Origin: Thermoplasmatales archaeon I-plasma
GTDB taxonomy: Archaea > Thermoplasmatota > Thermoplasmata > Thermoplasmatales > GCA-001856825
DNA length: 64,000 nt
Reading direction: 5' to 3'
Assembly: GCA_001856825.1 (NCBI GenBank)
Contig: ATMD01000002.1
Location: 4-64,003 of the forward strand
The notes under the pieces are model-generated. The model ran no database searches, was not told where the DNA came from, and worked only from the letters and a program-made list of their open reading frames with translations. The first letter of the stretch is position 1. The number at the start of each line of letters is the position of its first letter. A program made the translations under genes and the position numbers. Positions 8,066 to 15,754 of this stretch are shown here, piece by piece.

Positions 8066-9118
8066 TCATCCGGCACTTAGGTTTATCCGCACTTCACTTT
8101 CTAAAGATGGAACTGTGAGTTTTTCGTACTTATCTTTGAGCATAGCATTTAACACTATTCCAATAAGACTTTGCGTAATTGACTTTACAAGAGAATTATT
8201 CATAAAATCGTTGATAATCTCAATATCTATGCCTTCTGCTCTTAGTCTCTGAATTAATTTGCTCTTATCAGGACCTATCACAACATAGGCAGAATCTTTC
8301 GCATATTCAAGGTTGGACACAATCTCTAATATTCTATTTATTAATTCAGAAATAACCACAGATTCGTCGTAGTCGCTATTTCCTAAACTTGGAAACGGAA
8401 CTTCCAATTTCTTTATAATCTTTAGAAATCTATTTCTTAAGTCCACAACATTATCAATCGATCCGTGGTAAATGTCCTTTAGGATTGCTAGTGCATTGTT
8501 CATAATTTCACTAGACCTTTTCAACATATTGACAGCAAAAACTGTGCCGTCATTTACAAATCTGAAACCGGCCTGAATATTTTTAATAATAGAAGATAGT
8601 TCTCTCTTGTCCTCTGAATCAATGATTAGACCTTCTTTACCCATTATAAAATCTAAAGCTGTCTCTGTCAATATTCTCTTCTCACTTATGTAAGAGAATA
8701 TCCCAACATATAGCGTCAAATCAAGTATTCTATCCCTAGAAAACAAAGTTTGAAATGCAGCTCTTATAAGAACCGATGCTTTGGGATAGAAAAATCTCTT
8801 AGTATCCTTCGCATATTTCTTCGAGATTTCTTGCAGCTTAGATCCAATTAGTGTATTGCCGAAATAATACTCCTTAACAAGAGGGCTGTTTATTTCTTTT
8901 GACTTGAAATTTTGCAAAAATAATTCATATACTTCCCTGGACTGTGAAATCTCATTTAGGGCAAAATTGAGGACTAGCGTGTTCAAGCTTGCATTAGACA
9001 TGTACCCGGCGATTGAACCGTCCTCTTTGACTGCCCACTGAGCTAGCGCAGACCTGATAATTTTTCGATACTTCTCTAGCTCATTGGATAACTCTTCCTT
9101 TAGGTAGACTGCCTCCAT
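8066..9118 (-). CDS. Element-encoded protein of unknown function
   Basis: This is a 350-residue, mostly helical, soluble-looking protein with no motif I recognise. The frame runs further upstream to 9208, but an ATG at 9118 is preferred. A good TATA element (TTTATATA, 9141-9148 on the minus strand) sits about 26 bp before it, so the message would be leaderless. The gene converges on the integrase (5-bp gap) and diverges from the cop/rep operon. It is a single-gene unit with its own promoter at a position where cargo genes are often carried. It could be accessory cargo such as a defence or exclusion factor, but nothing in the sequence proves this. Confidence 0.7.
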   Translation of the reverse strand: MEAVYLKEELSNELEKYRKIIRSALAQWAVKEDGSIAGYMSNASLNTLVLNFALNEISQSREVYELFLQNFKSKEINSPLVKEYYFGNTLIGSKLQEISKKYAKDTKRFFYPKASVLIRAAFQTLFSRDRILDLTLYVGIFSYISEKRILTETALDFIMGKEGLIIDSEDKRELSSIIKNIQAGFRFVNDGTVFAVNMLKRSSEIMNNALAILKDIYHGSIDNVVDLRNRFLKIIKKLEVPFPSLGNSDYDESVVISELINRILEIVSNLEYAKDSAYVVIGPDKSKLIQRLRAEGIDIEIINDFMNNSLVKSITQSLIGIVLNAMLKDKYEKLTVPSLESEVRINLSAG

Positions 9119-9140
9119 CGCTATAAACATAAATGTAACA

Positions 9141-9220
9141 TATATAAACTTATAGTCTAACAATACATAGAATCTATTTAGATGAGAACCGTAAAGGTTA
9201 TTTACCACGATGGGATATAT
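9141..9220. promoter_or_regulatory. Divergent TATA promoters of the unknown gene and the cop/rep operon
   Basis: TTTATATA on the minus strand (9141-9148) lies about 26 bp before the ATG at 9118. GATATATTTTTAG on the plus strand (about 9211-9222) lies about 27 bp before the ATG at 9244. Both spacings fit leaderless archaeal transcripts and were used to choose the two starts. Confidence 0.6.
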
Positions 9221-9243
9221 TTTTAGATGAGGTGTCTAAAAAG

Positions 9244-9423
9244 ATGAATGATAAGCGAGACAAGTTCATGGGATTGCACCTAAACTATCGGGAAATGAAA
9301 GTCATAAAAGAGTATGCTGCCAGGGTACATCTCAGGCCTTCAACGGCCTTGAAGCAGGCATTTTTCGCACATCTAGAAAATGACGCAGACAACAAGGATC
9401 TACTAATCGAGCTAATGCCATGA
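9244..9423 (+). CDS. Small ribbon-helix-helix-like protein, probable copy control
   Basis: This 59-residue protein shows the pattern of a CopG/MetJ ribbon-helix-helix fold. A short beta strand (KFMGLHLN) is followed by two helices (YREMKVIKEYAARVH and RPSTALKQAFFAHLEN). A GTG four codons upstream (9232) is an alternative start, but the TATA spacing favours ATG 9244. It is the first gene of a chain ending at 12852 that contains the replication helicase. By analogy with cop-rep operons of plasmids it may repress its own promoter and limit replication; this role is inferred. Confidence 0.7.
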   Translation: MNDKRDKFMGLHLNYREMKVIKEYAARVHLRPSTALKQAFFAHLENDADNKDLLIELMP

Positions 9424-9521
9424 CGAACAAGCAACCCACGCAAGAATCGGCATTACAAAAATTCCTTCAGCTTTACGAGCAGATCTTTGGTCAAACAAAG
9501 GAGGAGGGGAAAAAGAAATGA
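9420..9521 (+). CDS. 33-residue microprotein in the replication operon
   Basis: This short ORF (MTNKQPTQESALQKFLQLYE to a Lys-rich end) starts with an ATGA overlap at the stop of the preceding gene and ends with an ATGA overlap at the start of the helicase gene. Its last codons contain the Shine-Dalgarno-like GGAGGAGGGG that serves the helicase start at 9518. Its main use may be to keep ribosomes on the message and couple translation. A short amphipathic helix is predicted by eye; no function is recognised. Confidence 0.5.
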   Translation: MTNKQPTQESALQKFLQLYEQIFGQTKEEGKKK

Positions 9522-11302
9522 TTGATGCGAAGAAGGAGAATCCAGGCGATAACTCTTCCGTTCCTCACAGCAAGGAAGAACTGACCGAAAACGAGAGAAT
9601 AATCCTGGGTAGAGAAGCCCATGAGGCGGACGATTATGACGAGCAGGAGCTATTCGATGAAAAAGGCAAACCGGACCTAGCACTACTTACAGAAATTGTA
9701 AGATCCAGGGAAACTTTCATAACATTCAGGGACAATGAGGAGATCTACTTTTACAGGGATGGCGTATATGTCAGGAATGGAGAGACGAGAGTTAAGGAGA
9801 TCTGCCATCAGATAATGGGGGGGAAGGAATCAAGGCAAGCAGTCAACGAGATCATAGGAAAAATCCAACGAAGTACCTACGTTGACAGAGAGATATTCTT
9901 CCAGGAATCAGAGCAGCACCTTATTGTACTTGAAAATGGACTGTTGGACCTTGACAGTCTAAAACTGACAGAGCATAGTCCCGACTATTACTCTTTTACT
10001 AAGTTTCCGGTTAGATATGACCCGACAAAGAAGTGCGATAGAATATTGAAGTTCCTATCGGAGACTGTCAGGTCTGAGGACATTCCAGTATTGCAGGAAT
10101 GGACAGGCTATAATTTGTGGGTATTTGGATATCCTGCTCAGAAGGCATTAATCTTAGTTGGTGAAGGTGGCAATGGGAAGAGCACATTCATTGGACTGAT
10201 AGAAGCTTTAATTGGTAGAAACAACAGGTCAGCTGTGAGTCTTCACGAGCTAGAGGACAACAGGTTTGCATCTCATGACCTATTCGGCAAGGCATCCAAT
10301 CTCTACCCTGATCTACCCGACAAGGACCTGAGAAGCACCGGAAGATTCAAGATGCTCACCGGAGGAGACCCAATAAGAGCTGAAGACAAAAACATCAAGG
10401 CGTTCACTTTCCATAATGTCGCAAAACTGACTTTCTCCTGCAACAAGATACCTAGAGTGGACGATGACACGGTAGCATTCTTCAGACGGTTTATCATCAT
10501 TGAATTTCCATTCACATTCGAGGGAAGTGACAAAGAGGACAGAGATCTCAAGGAGAAGCTGATTTCGGACAAAGACGAGATGTCGGGGTTCCTGAATTGG
10601 GCAATAGAAGGACTGACAAGGCTAAAAAGTAATGGATGGCATTTCTCAGATGGAAAGACGGTTGAGCAAGTGAAGGAGGAATATATCGTGAGAAGTGACC
10701 CGTACAAAGCATTCGTACTTCACGCAATAATTGAAAATAGCGATTCTTACGTGGTAAAGGACAATCTTTATGAAGCGTACAAGAAGCACTGCAAGATGCA
10801 TAAATTAGGCCATAAGTCGAGGGATGCGTTTTTCAAGAATTTTAAGGATCTATTTCCACTTGGAAAGATCAACACGGAACGACCGGAGATAGAAGGAAAG
10901 AGAGTTTGGATATTTCGAGGCATAAAGCTCAGGGAAGAAGCAAACTGGTGCAAGCCCTTATCTGAGGAAGAGGTAGAAGCGAAAATTGAGCTAGGTGGGG
11001 GTGCGAAAGGTGGACAGAAGAGACAGAATGGACAGTTTGAAGTCCGAGGTGTCTTGACTGTCCAGGGTGAGGCACCCCACCTGGCTAAAATAAATGACTT
11101 TGAAAAAAGACTCAAAGAGTATCTCGAAACTCACAACGAAATTGAAACATTGAGCACGGTTTATTCATTGTTTAGTGAATGGTTCCCAGGAACTGAAGGG
11201 CCAGAGCTGCAAGAACTAATAGACCAGATCAAAGAAGGGCACGGCTTCAATTTCAACTATGCAACTCAGAACGTCAGTCTCATTAAGGAGGGGTCACGAT
11301 GA
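9518..11302 (+). CDS. SF3 helicase / P4-type (D5-like) replication protein
   Basis: This 594-residue protein is the likely replication initiator helicase of the element. A D5_N-like region (about 130-200) precedes a superfamily 3 helicase core. That core has Walker A GEGGNGKST (215-223), a Walker B-like stretch NLYPDLPD (261-268), motif C with N309 (SCNKIP) and an Arg finger region FFRR (321-324). A C-terminal winged-helix-like part follows (about 390-470). No primase motif is evident in the N-terminal 130 residues, unlike full P4 alpha proteins, so priming may rely on the host. It is coupled to its neighbours by ATGA overlaps on both sides. Confidence 0.9.
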   Translation: MIDAKKENPGDNSSVPHSKEELTENERIILGREAHEADDYDEQELFDEKGKPDLALLTEIVRSRETFITFRDNEEIYFYRDGVYVRNGETRVKEICHQIMGGKESRQAVNEIIGKIQRSTYVDREIFFQESEQHLIVLENGLLDLDSLKLTEHSPDYYSFTKFPVRYDPTKKCDRILKFLSETVRSEDIPVLQEWTGYNLWVFGYPAQKALILVGEGGNGKSTFIGLIEALIGRNNRSAVSLHELEDNRFASHDLFGKASNLYPDLPDKDLRSTGRFKMLTGGDPIRAEDKNIKAFTFHNVAKLTFSCNKIPRVDDDTVAFFRRFIIIEFPFTFEGSDKEDRDLKEKLISDKDEMSGFLNWAIEGLTRLKSNGWHFSDGKTVEQVKEEYIVRSDPYKAFVLHAIIENSDSYVVKDNLYEAYKKHCKMHKLGHKSRDAFFKNFKDLFPLGKINTERPEIEGKRVWIFRGIKLREEANWCKPLSEEEVEAKIELGGGAKGGQKRQNGQFEVRGVLTVQGEAPHLAKINDFEKRLKEYLETHNEIETLSTVYSLFSEWFPGTEGPELQELIDQIKEGHGFNFNYATQNVSLIKEGSR

Positions 11303-11787
11303 GTTCTGACAGTTGCTCCTTGTCTGAGAATTGCGAATGTCCTTTATGTCCTTTGTCAACTGATTTCAATCAAGTCTGGTATTCTGAAGATGAGATCTGC
11401 AAGAATCCAGAATTTGAAGCTATTACCAGGTCAATGAAGAAACTCAAGAGGAAAGCAGCTCAGGGATATTTCACCCTGGAAATGCTCAACAGGGATTTCA
11501 TAGTCCGCAATGGAACTGAGGGGATTGATCCGGACTTACCCGACTCAGTCAGGGATCCCTGGAAGGAATACCAGAGGAGAGAGAAGACGTGGCTAAGGAA
11601 ACATCTTGAGATTACCAAGGAAAGACGAGAAGCGATGAGGGCATTAGGATTGAAATCCATACAATCAATCCAGAAACCCATCTCTCATCCGTCAATTTCT
11701 GAGGTAGTGGGCTCAAAAGGTGTAATCACACGTCTTGACTCTTCATCTCTTCTAGAATCAGGACAAAACGGAGGTTTCGAGAAATGA
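11299..11787 (+). CDS. Element protein with Cys-rich N-terminus, unknown
   Basis: This 162-residue protein starts with a cysteine cluster (CSLSENCECPLCPLS) that could bind zinc or an iron-sulfur cluster. A charged helical middle (about 45-115) and a Ser-rich tail follow. I do not recognise the family. It overlaps the helicase stop (ATGA) and is overlapped by the next small gene, so it is made in step with the helicase and may help in replication. Confidence 0.65.
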   Translation: MSSDSCSLSENCECPLCPLSTDFNQVWYSEDEICKNPEFEAITRSMKKLKRKAAQGYFTLEMLNRDFIVRNGTEGIDPDLPDSVRDPWKEYQRREKTWLRKHLEITKERREAMRALGLKSIQSIQKPISHPSISEVVGSKGVITRLDSSSLLESGQNGGFEK

Positions 11788-11936
11788 GGTACATACATCA
11801 CTTGATTGACGATCAGAAATTCAAATTCGTTTCAGATCTAGGGGAGATAGGACACTACGAAATCACATCAAGGTCCACCATTTTTCAGGACAGAGACCAG
11901 GATGCTATAGTTCCTGGAAGAAGTGATAAGAGATGA
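11784..11936 (+). CDS. 50-residue protein in the replication operon
   Basis: The ORF runs from ATG 11784, overlapping the previous stop by ATGA, to TGA 11934-11936, overlapping the next ATG at 11933. It begins MRYIHHLIDDQKFKFVSD and is acidic and polar. No family is recognised. The exact stop/start overlaps on both sides, the same as for its neighbours, are the main evidence that it is translated. Confidence 0.5.
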   Translation: MRYIHHLIDDQKFKFVSDLGEIGHYEITSRSTIFQDRDQDAIVPGRSDKR

Positions 11937-12142
11937 CAACAACTAGAGTGAGAGCTCACGAAAGAGTGAGGGAAGGAAAGCATGAACATGTGAGGGAACA
12001 TGTGAGGAAAGTACAGGGGGGAGCTGGAGGAGTAGAAGAACCTAATCCAGAGGACTACGAAGGCATCGAGGACATTAAGCGGTCACATACGGGGCAAGGG
12101 CTAAGCTCTAAGACCAACCCTGCGAAAGGGGAGGGGCCTTAA
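11933..12142 (+). CDS. Small His/Arg-rich element protein
   Basis: This is a 69-residue, very polar protein. The first 30 residues are basic with repeated HERVRE/HEHVRE/HVRKV units, and the rest is Gly, Pro and Asp/Glu rich and probably disordered. The repeat arises from near-repeated DNA (GAGTGAGGGAA and TGTGAGGGAACATGTGAGG). It is coupled to both neighbours (ATGA before; TAATG at its stop). A DNA- or RNA-binding role is possible but unproven. Confidence 0.5.
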   Translation: MTTTRVRAHERVREGKHEHVREHVRKVQGGAGGVEEPNPEDYEGIEDIKRSHTGQGLSSKTNPAKGEGP

Positions 12143-12852
12143 TGGAGCACGAAGATACAGCTGAACCGTTATACATAGGACCGGAAAAGAAGTCTAAAGA
12201 CGGGCCAGAAAGGAGATCGTTGTGGGAAGATGTGACTAACGGAATAGCTATCCCACAGGCATCGGTCAATAATGCTACCTATGATCGGTCGGCGCATCGA
12301 TACACCTACGAAACAGAAATCACTCCGAAACAAGAACGCTGGTTCCTAAAGCTGTTCGGCATAGATGTAATTGCGAAGGACATGGCTGCTGATGTTTACT
12401 ATACCAGCTTAGACGAAATAGAGGAAGACCGCTACCAGATATATGCTCTTCTTCAGTATCTCAGCACCTACGAACCTGAATCCCATCCTATCGAACTGAA
12501 GTATAACGGCCAGAAAGGCCAGTGGAAACTTGGAATAAAAGAGCTGTGGAGCTATCTTAATGAATGGTCCGGATGCACCATCACGACACCTAAAGGACGA
12601 GGGTATTTCGATTCTGATGATTATCCTGGTAGGCCAAAAAGGAGTTCCGATGGCCCAATCTATCAACCTGATAGCGCAGAGGCTCGAAAGATAGTAAAGA
12701 CGGCTTGCGAGCAAATGAAAGGAGAATTCATCGAATCATTAGGAGAATGGATCCAAGAAATTCTGAAATCATCTATCGAATCGAGAATGAACACCAGACC
12801 ACAGAGGAGAATGAATACTAACTCTCTCAAGAACCTGAAGCATCAACGTTAG
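12142..12852 (+). CDS. Element protein, unknown, last gene of the replication operon
   Basis: This is a 236-residue soluble protein starting at the TAATG junction with the preceding gene. It is mixed alpha/beta with a polar N-terminal 30 residues, many aromatic residues in the middle (ERWFLKLFG, YALLQYLSTY, LWSYLNEWSG) and a basic C-terminal tail (residues 205-236). It has no signal peptide or membrane segment. No family is recognised. A T-rich tract just after the stop (12857-12880) probably ends transcription. Confidence 0.65.
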   Translation: MEHEDTAEPLYIGPEKKSKDGPERRSLWEDVTNGIAIPQASVNNATYDRSAHRYTYETEITPKQERWFLKLFGIDVIAKDMAADVYYTSLDEIEEDRYQIYALLQYLSTYEPESHPIELKYNGQKGQWKLGIKELWSYLNEWSGCTITTPKGRGYFDSDDYPGRPKRSSDGPIYQPDSAEARKIVKTACEQMKGEFIESLGEWIQEILKSSIESRMNTRPQRRMNTNSLKNLKHQR

Positions 12853-13435
12853 TATTTTCTTGTCCTTTTTTTAATTTCTTTTCGTTTTCTCGATATTTTT
12901 TCGTCTCTCGATTTCGTTTGTCGAAAGGGAACCTGAAAAATGGCCTATTTTGTCGATTCCCTCGATTCCTCAAAACGGCCTCGTGTCCCCACACATATAT
13001 ATGACTAACGCACGAAGAAGAAATGACCCTTCCGGTTTTTCTCACGGCTAACTTTTCGTCTCTTTCAATTTCGAATGAAAGACTCCATACATACACCCCC
13101 TCCCCCCTTCTTGGTCATTCTATGAGAATTAACGTGCGTGGAAGATGATTGACTTTTCTTTCGCTTCTTTTCTTTCAGGCTTGAGAATTGGCTGTTAGAA
13201 GGTTGAAGTCATGGGTCCTGATTGATTAGTTCATACTGCTAAAATCATCTCACTCCACAGGCCTGCAGGACCTGAGAGCAACTGCTCTCCTGGAAAGAAG
13301 GATCCGGAGAGATATCCTAAAGGCCAATCATGTTCGGTGAATAAGGAATAATCGGGATTACCAGACACAAACAAAGCGAGACTCAAAAGAAAGATGGAAA
13401 AAAGAAGTTAGAGAGAGGTCAGATTCAGAATGGTG
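12853..13435. other. Non-coding repeat- and hairpin-rich region, candidate replication origin
   Basis: This 583-bp stretch lies between two converging gene units. Near its left end TCGAT or TCGAA occurs five times within about 80 bp (12890, 12908, 12921, 12953, 12962), like short iterons. At 13260-13325 a structured segment can be folded: outer arms GGCCT/AGGCC, a strong hairpin GAGAGC-AACT-GCTCTC (13274-13289) and a second hairpin AGGAT/ATCCT (13300-13318). No convincing ORF was found. An origin for the element or a structured RNA are the two best explanations. Confidence 0.45.
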
Positions 13436-13729
13436 TTATAATTCGTGCTCCTCGCTAATGCTGACCTTCATCTTGAGGTCTTTATGGTCCGAGTGATCAG
13501 ACCAACTAAGGCTCTCATCCTCGTCTGGCCTATATGTATTCAGAAATGCCAGGATGTCTTCAGTGTGAAGGAGCTTGACTCTCCTCTCCAACATCGACAA
13601 GGCCTTAATGATGTTCTCTTTCATTTTCCATTGGTCTGGCCCCTCAACTTCCGTATGCCAGGCCTCAAACTCGCTTGCCATTACTCCCTTCATGAATCCA
13701 TCCCAAAACCTCTGGTCCTCTCGGTTCAT
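13436..13729 (-). CDS. Small element protein, paralogue of its upstream neighbour
   Basis: This is a 97-residue acidic helical protein. Its N-terminus (MNREDQRFWDGFMKGVM) resembles that of the preceding gene (MNKESIEFWNGALKCAI), so the two probably arose by duplication. Its start overlaps the preceding stop (ATGA). It has a longer acidic C-terminus (DEDESLSW onward). No family is recognised. It belongs to a two-gene unit divergent from the ribbon-helix-helix gene. Confidence 0.65.
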   Translation of the reverse strand: MNREDQRFWDGFMKGVMASEFEAWHTEVEGPDQWKMKENIIKALSMLERRVKLLHTEDILAFLNTYRPDEDESLSWSDHSDHKDLKMKVSISEEHEL

Positions 13730-13923
13730 TCCATCACCTTCTCAAACCCTAGCCATTCAAGGGCCTTATCGAAATTGTTTGTATGGATGTTCTCTATTCT
13801 CTGCTTGAGATATGCGATCTCCTTTCTGGCCTGGTCTAGCGTCTTGCATTCCCCGATATTCCTTTCCATCTTTATGGCACACTTCAATGCGCCATTCCAA
13901 AACTCGATGCTTTCTTTGTTCAT
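13726..13923 (-). CDS. Small element protein, first of a paralogous pair
   Basis: This is a 65-residue helical protein. It is preceded by a GGTGAT Shine-Dalgarno-like sequence about 4 bp before the ATG and an AT-rich promoter near 13950-13962 that carries palindromic repeats. The N-terminal FWNGALK motif is shared with the next gene. No family is recognised. The gene faces the ribbon-helix-helix gene at 14025 across a shared operator region, so both units are probably controlled together. Confidence 0.6.
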   Translation of the reverse strand: MNKESIEFWNGALKCAIKMERNIGECKTLDQARKEIAYLKQRIENIHTNNFDKALEWLGFEKVME

Positions 13924-13932
13924 TTCATCACC

Positions 13933-13998
13933 TACTACAAGTAGTATAGTAGTATTATATTAATACTTTACTACAATGTTACAAATCGACAAGTATTA
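13933..13998. promoter_or_regulatory. Operator palindromes between divergent small genes
   Basis: Two inverted repeats are packed here: TACTAC-AA-GTAGTA (13933-13946) and AGTATTA-TAT-TAATACT (13951-13967). A third AGTATTA half-site lies at 13992-13998, where the TATA box of the divergent gene at 14025 is expected. The arrangement suits binding of a ribbon-helix-helix dimer, probably the protein encoded at 14025-14186, repressing both directions. Confidence 0.55.
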
Positions 13999-14024
13999 GT
14001 AAAGTGACATTATTACAAAATAAT

Positions 14025-14186
14025 ATGTCAAAGGACCAGGTAACAAGCTTCCGCATAGATTCTGAATTATGGAAGAAGGCCAGAGTTTACGCTTTAGAGA
14101 ACGGGCTCTCTGCAAAGGATCTTGTCGAAACATTAATCAGACAGGAACTTCAAGAGAGAAACATTGAGAAACGTAAAAAAAGGTGA
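14025..14186 (+). CDS. Ribbon-helix-helix transcriptional regulator
   Basis: This 53-residue protein has the classic CopG/Arc pattern: the DNA-contacting strand QVTSFRID, helix A ELWKKARVYALENG, helix B SAKDLVETLIRQELQER and a basic tail. The frame extends upstream to 14004, but ATG 14025 gives the normal family start. Its promoter overlaps the AGTATTA repeats, which suggests autoregulation. Such small proteins control plasmid copy number or toxin-antitoxin genes. Here the likely targets are its own gene and the divergent paralogous pair. Confidence 0.75.
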   Translation: MSKDQVTSFRIDSELWKKARVYALENGLSAKDLVETLIRQELQERNIEKRKKR

Positions 14187-14243
14187 CAAATTGGCTTTTG
14201 CAAACAGAATACAATATATATTGTTGAAGGCAACGGGGGAACC

Positions 14244-14675
14244 TTGCGCAATAAGAAATCGATGAGGCCTTTCCTTCGATTATTTGCTCTCTTTGCATCA
14301 GTTTACTGGATTTTCCAGACATTAATTAGCAGAAATTCAATAGTACTAGCCTACAGTAAAACTGCATTGCCTACTGTTGTATTTACATTTTATAGCATTC
14401 TGTTTGGGGCAATGGTCGTTACTTTGACTTTGGCTATATCCTTAAGCGCAGTTTCACGAGATAAAAAAGTGGATAGTTTGGTAAGAGGCCCCTTCCCTAA
14501 CAGGGTGTTAGGATTCTTGATATTTTTGGCTATTTTGTTGTTATTGAATGTTGGACTTTATCTTCCTATACAACACAATGCGTATTATCTTTATGCACTC
14601 ATAGAGATAGGAGCATTGGGTCCGATATTCGCCTGTCTATTACTGATTCTTGGAGCTGTCTCTGATTTCATATAA
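14244..14675 (+). CDS. Four-helix membrane protein, unknown
   Basis: This is a 143-residue integral membrane protein with four hydrophobic segments at about 10-30, 42-70, 88-108 and 115-139. Charged residues are concentrated at the N-terminus and in the loop RDKKVDSLVRGPFPN. A TATA element at 14211-14220 lies about 27 bp before the TTG at 14244, favouring that start; ATG 14262 is the alternative. It precedes the anchored surface protein at 14768. The family is unknown. Confidence 0.65.
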   Translation: MRNKKSMRPFLRLFALFASVYWIFQTLISRNSIVLAYSKTALPTVVFTFYSILFGAMVVTLTLAISLSAVSRDKKVDSLVRGPFPNRVLGFLIFLAILLLLNVGLYLPIQHNAYYLYALIEIGALGPIFACLLLILGAVSDFI

Positions 14676-14767
14676 ACATAAGATTATGCCGTATTAGAAT
14701 GATGTTGGGGCAATGGCTAGAGTTTATCTACAAACTGGAAAATAATAAGTATTGTAATCAGAATACC

Positions 14768-15628
14768 ATGACAATGACCCAGGAGATTGAACAACCTAAG
14801 AGAAGAAATCACTTGGGTAGGAACGTCACAATCGTTGGGATAATTGTTGTAGTGGCAGCTGCAGGAGTATTTGTGGCCTATAATTCAGGCATATTTGGAC
14901 CATCTTCTTCTATCATCAATAAGTCAAGTCCTCTCTCTATCGTTCTAGGCTCTGTCATTGACGACCAACCAGATGCAACACAAGGAAACACAATCTTCGT
15001 CTACAACCTGACTATAACAGATAACTCCCAGAGCAAGCAATATTCGATTTCTCCTTCTGAATTTCAACTGGTGACGAGCACAAATTCGGTATACAATTCC
15101 GGAACTATTCTCTACTGGGGGGACTTGGATGGACTCTCGTCAGTCACACTGAGCCCTGGTCTGAATACGAAGGGTAATATTGCATTCGAGTTTCCGTTGA
15201 ATCAAGCTCCTTCCTATCTTATGTTGAATATATCTGGTTCAACCTATAAGATTACGGATCTTCCTTCTCCGGACAAGTGGGTTTCCGAGTTCAATTACAC
15301 TGCAGATATCAGTTATAATAGTAATTATGACATATCGATATATTCTTCCATGCCTGGATTTCTCCCTCCGGACGAATACTTGAATGGTCAAGTGGTCCCA
15401 TTTACAATTTCTTTTAGCAATCTAGGGAATACTAATGTAACTGTAAACTCGATAACTGTTTCTAATTCAGGTCTCCAAATTTACAGCATAAGCCCGTTAT
15501 TACCAATCACTATCTATTCTGATTATTATTCCTATGTAGGCCCCAGCTCTCTATACTTCCATGTAAACATAACTGCCCCTCAGAGCTGCTTCATCGGAAC
15601 AGCCACTTTCAATATTTCCTTGTCTTGA
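14768..15628 (+). CDS. Membrane-anchored extracellular protein (DUF4352-like)
   Basis: The preferred start ATG 14768 (MTMTQEIEQPKRRN) lies about 27 bp after an AT-rich promoter; the frame extends upstream to 14699. A positively charged N-terminus is followed by one membrane helix (about 19-40, VTIVGIIVVVAAAGVFVAY). The remaining roughly 245 residues are a beta-rich, Ser/Thr/Asn-rich ectodomain facing outside. The ectodomain has many N-glycosylation sequons (NLT, NIS, NYT, NVT, NIT), as expected for a surface protein of an acidophile. The first part resembles DUF4352 immunoglobulin-like domains. Its role, perhaps cell-surface exclusion or attachment, is inferred. Confidence 0.65.
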   Translation: MTMTQEIEQPKRRNHLGRNVTIVGIIVVVAAAGVFVAYNSGIFGPSSSIINKSSPLSIVLGSVIDDQPDATQGNTIFVYNLTITDNSQSKQYSISPSEFQLVTSTNSVYNSGTILYWGDLDGLSSVTLSPGLNTKGNIAFEFPLNQAPSYLMLNISGSTYKITDLPSPDKWVSEFNYTADISYNSNYDISIYSSMPGFLPPDEYLNGQVVPFTISFSNLGNTNVTVNSITVSNSGLQIYSISPLLPITIYSDYYSYVGPSSLYFHVNITAPQSCFIGTATFNISLS

Positions 15629-15632
15629 TTTT

Positions 15633-15662
15633 GTTAATTCATTAACAATATTGTTTCTCTAT
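15633..15662 (+). terminator. Possible terminator after the surface protein
   Basis: A small perfect inverted repeat GTTAAT-TC-ATTAAC (15633-15646) is followed by a T-rich tract. It begins 4 bp after the stop codon of the surface-protein gene. Confidence 0.4.
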
Positions 15663-15754
15663 TACCTCTCTTTTATCATACTTGACCGCAAGAAGTTAAT
15701 AGAGGCCCTTAACAGCAAGTAAAGGTTAATATATAGTAGTTGAATCCAAGTAAA

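Noticed and set aside
12827-13096. 89-codon frame on the minus strand across the end of the replication operon
   Set aside because: It overlaps a real gene, is low in complexity (Lys, Arg, Glu runs) and lacks a TATA box or ribosome site.
13023-13148. 41-codon frame with a TATA-like element upstream in the non-coding region of the element
   Set aside because: The product is Ser/Pro/Leu-rich without a pattern, and the DNA fits repeat and hairpin structure better.
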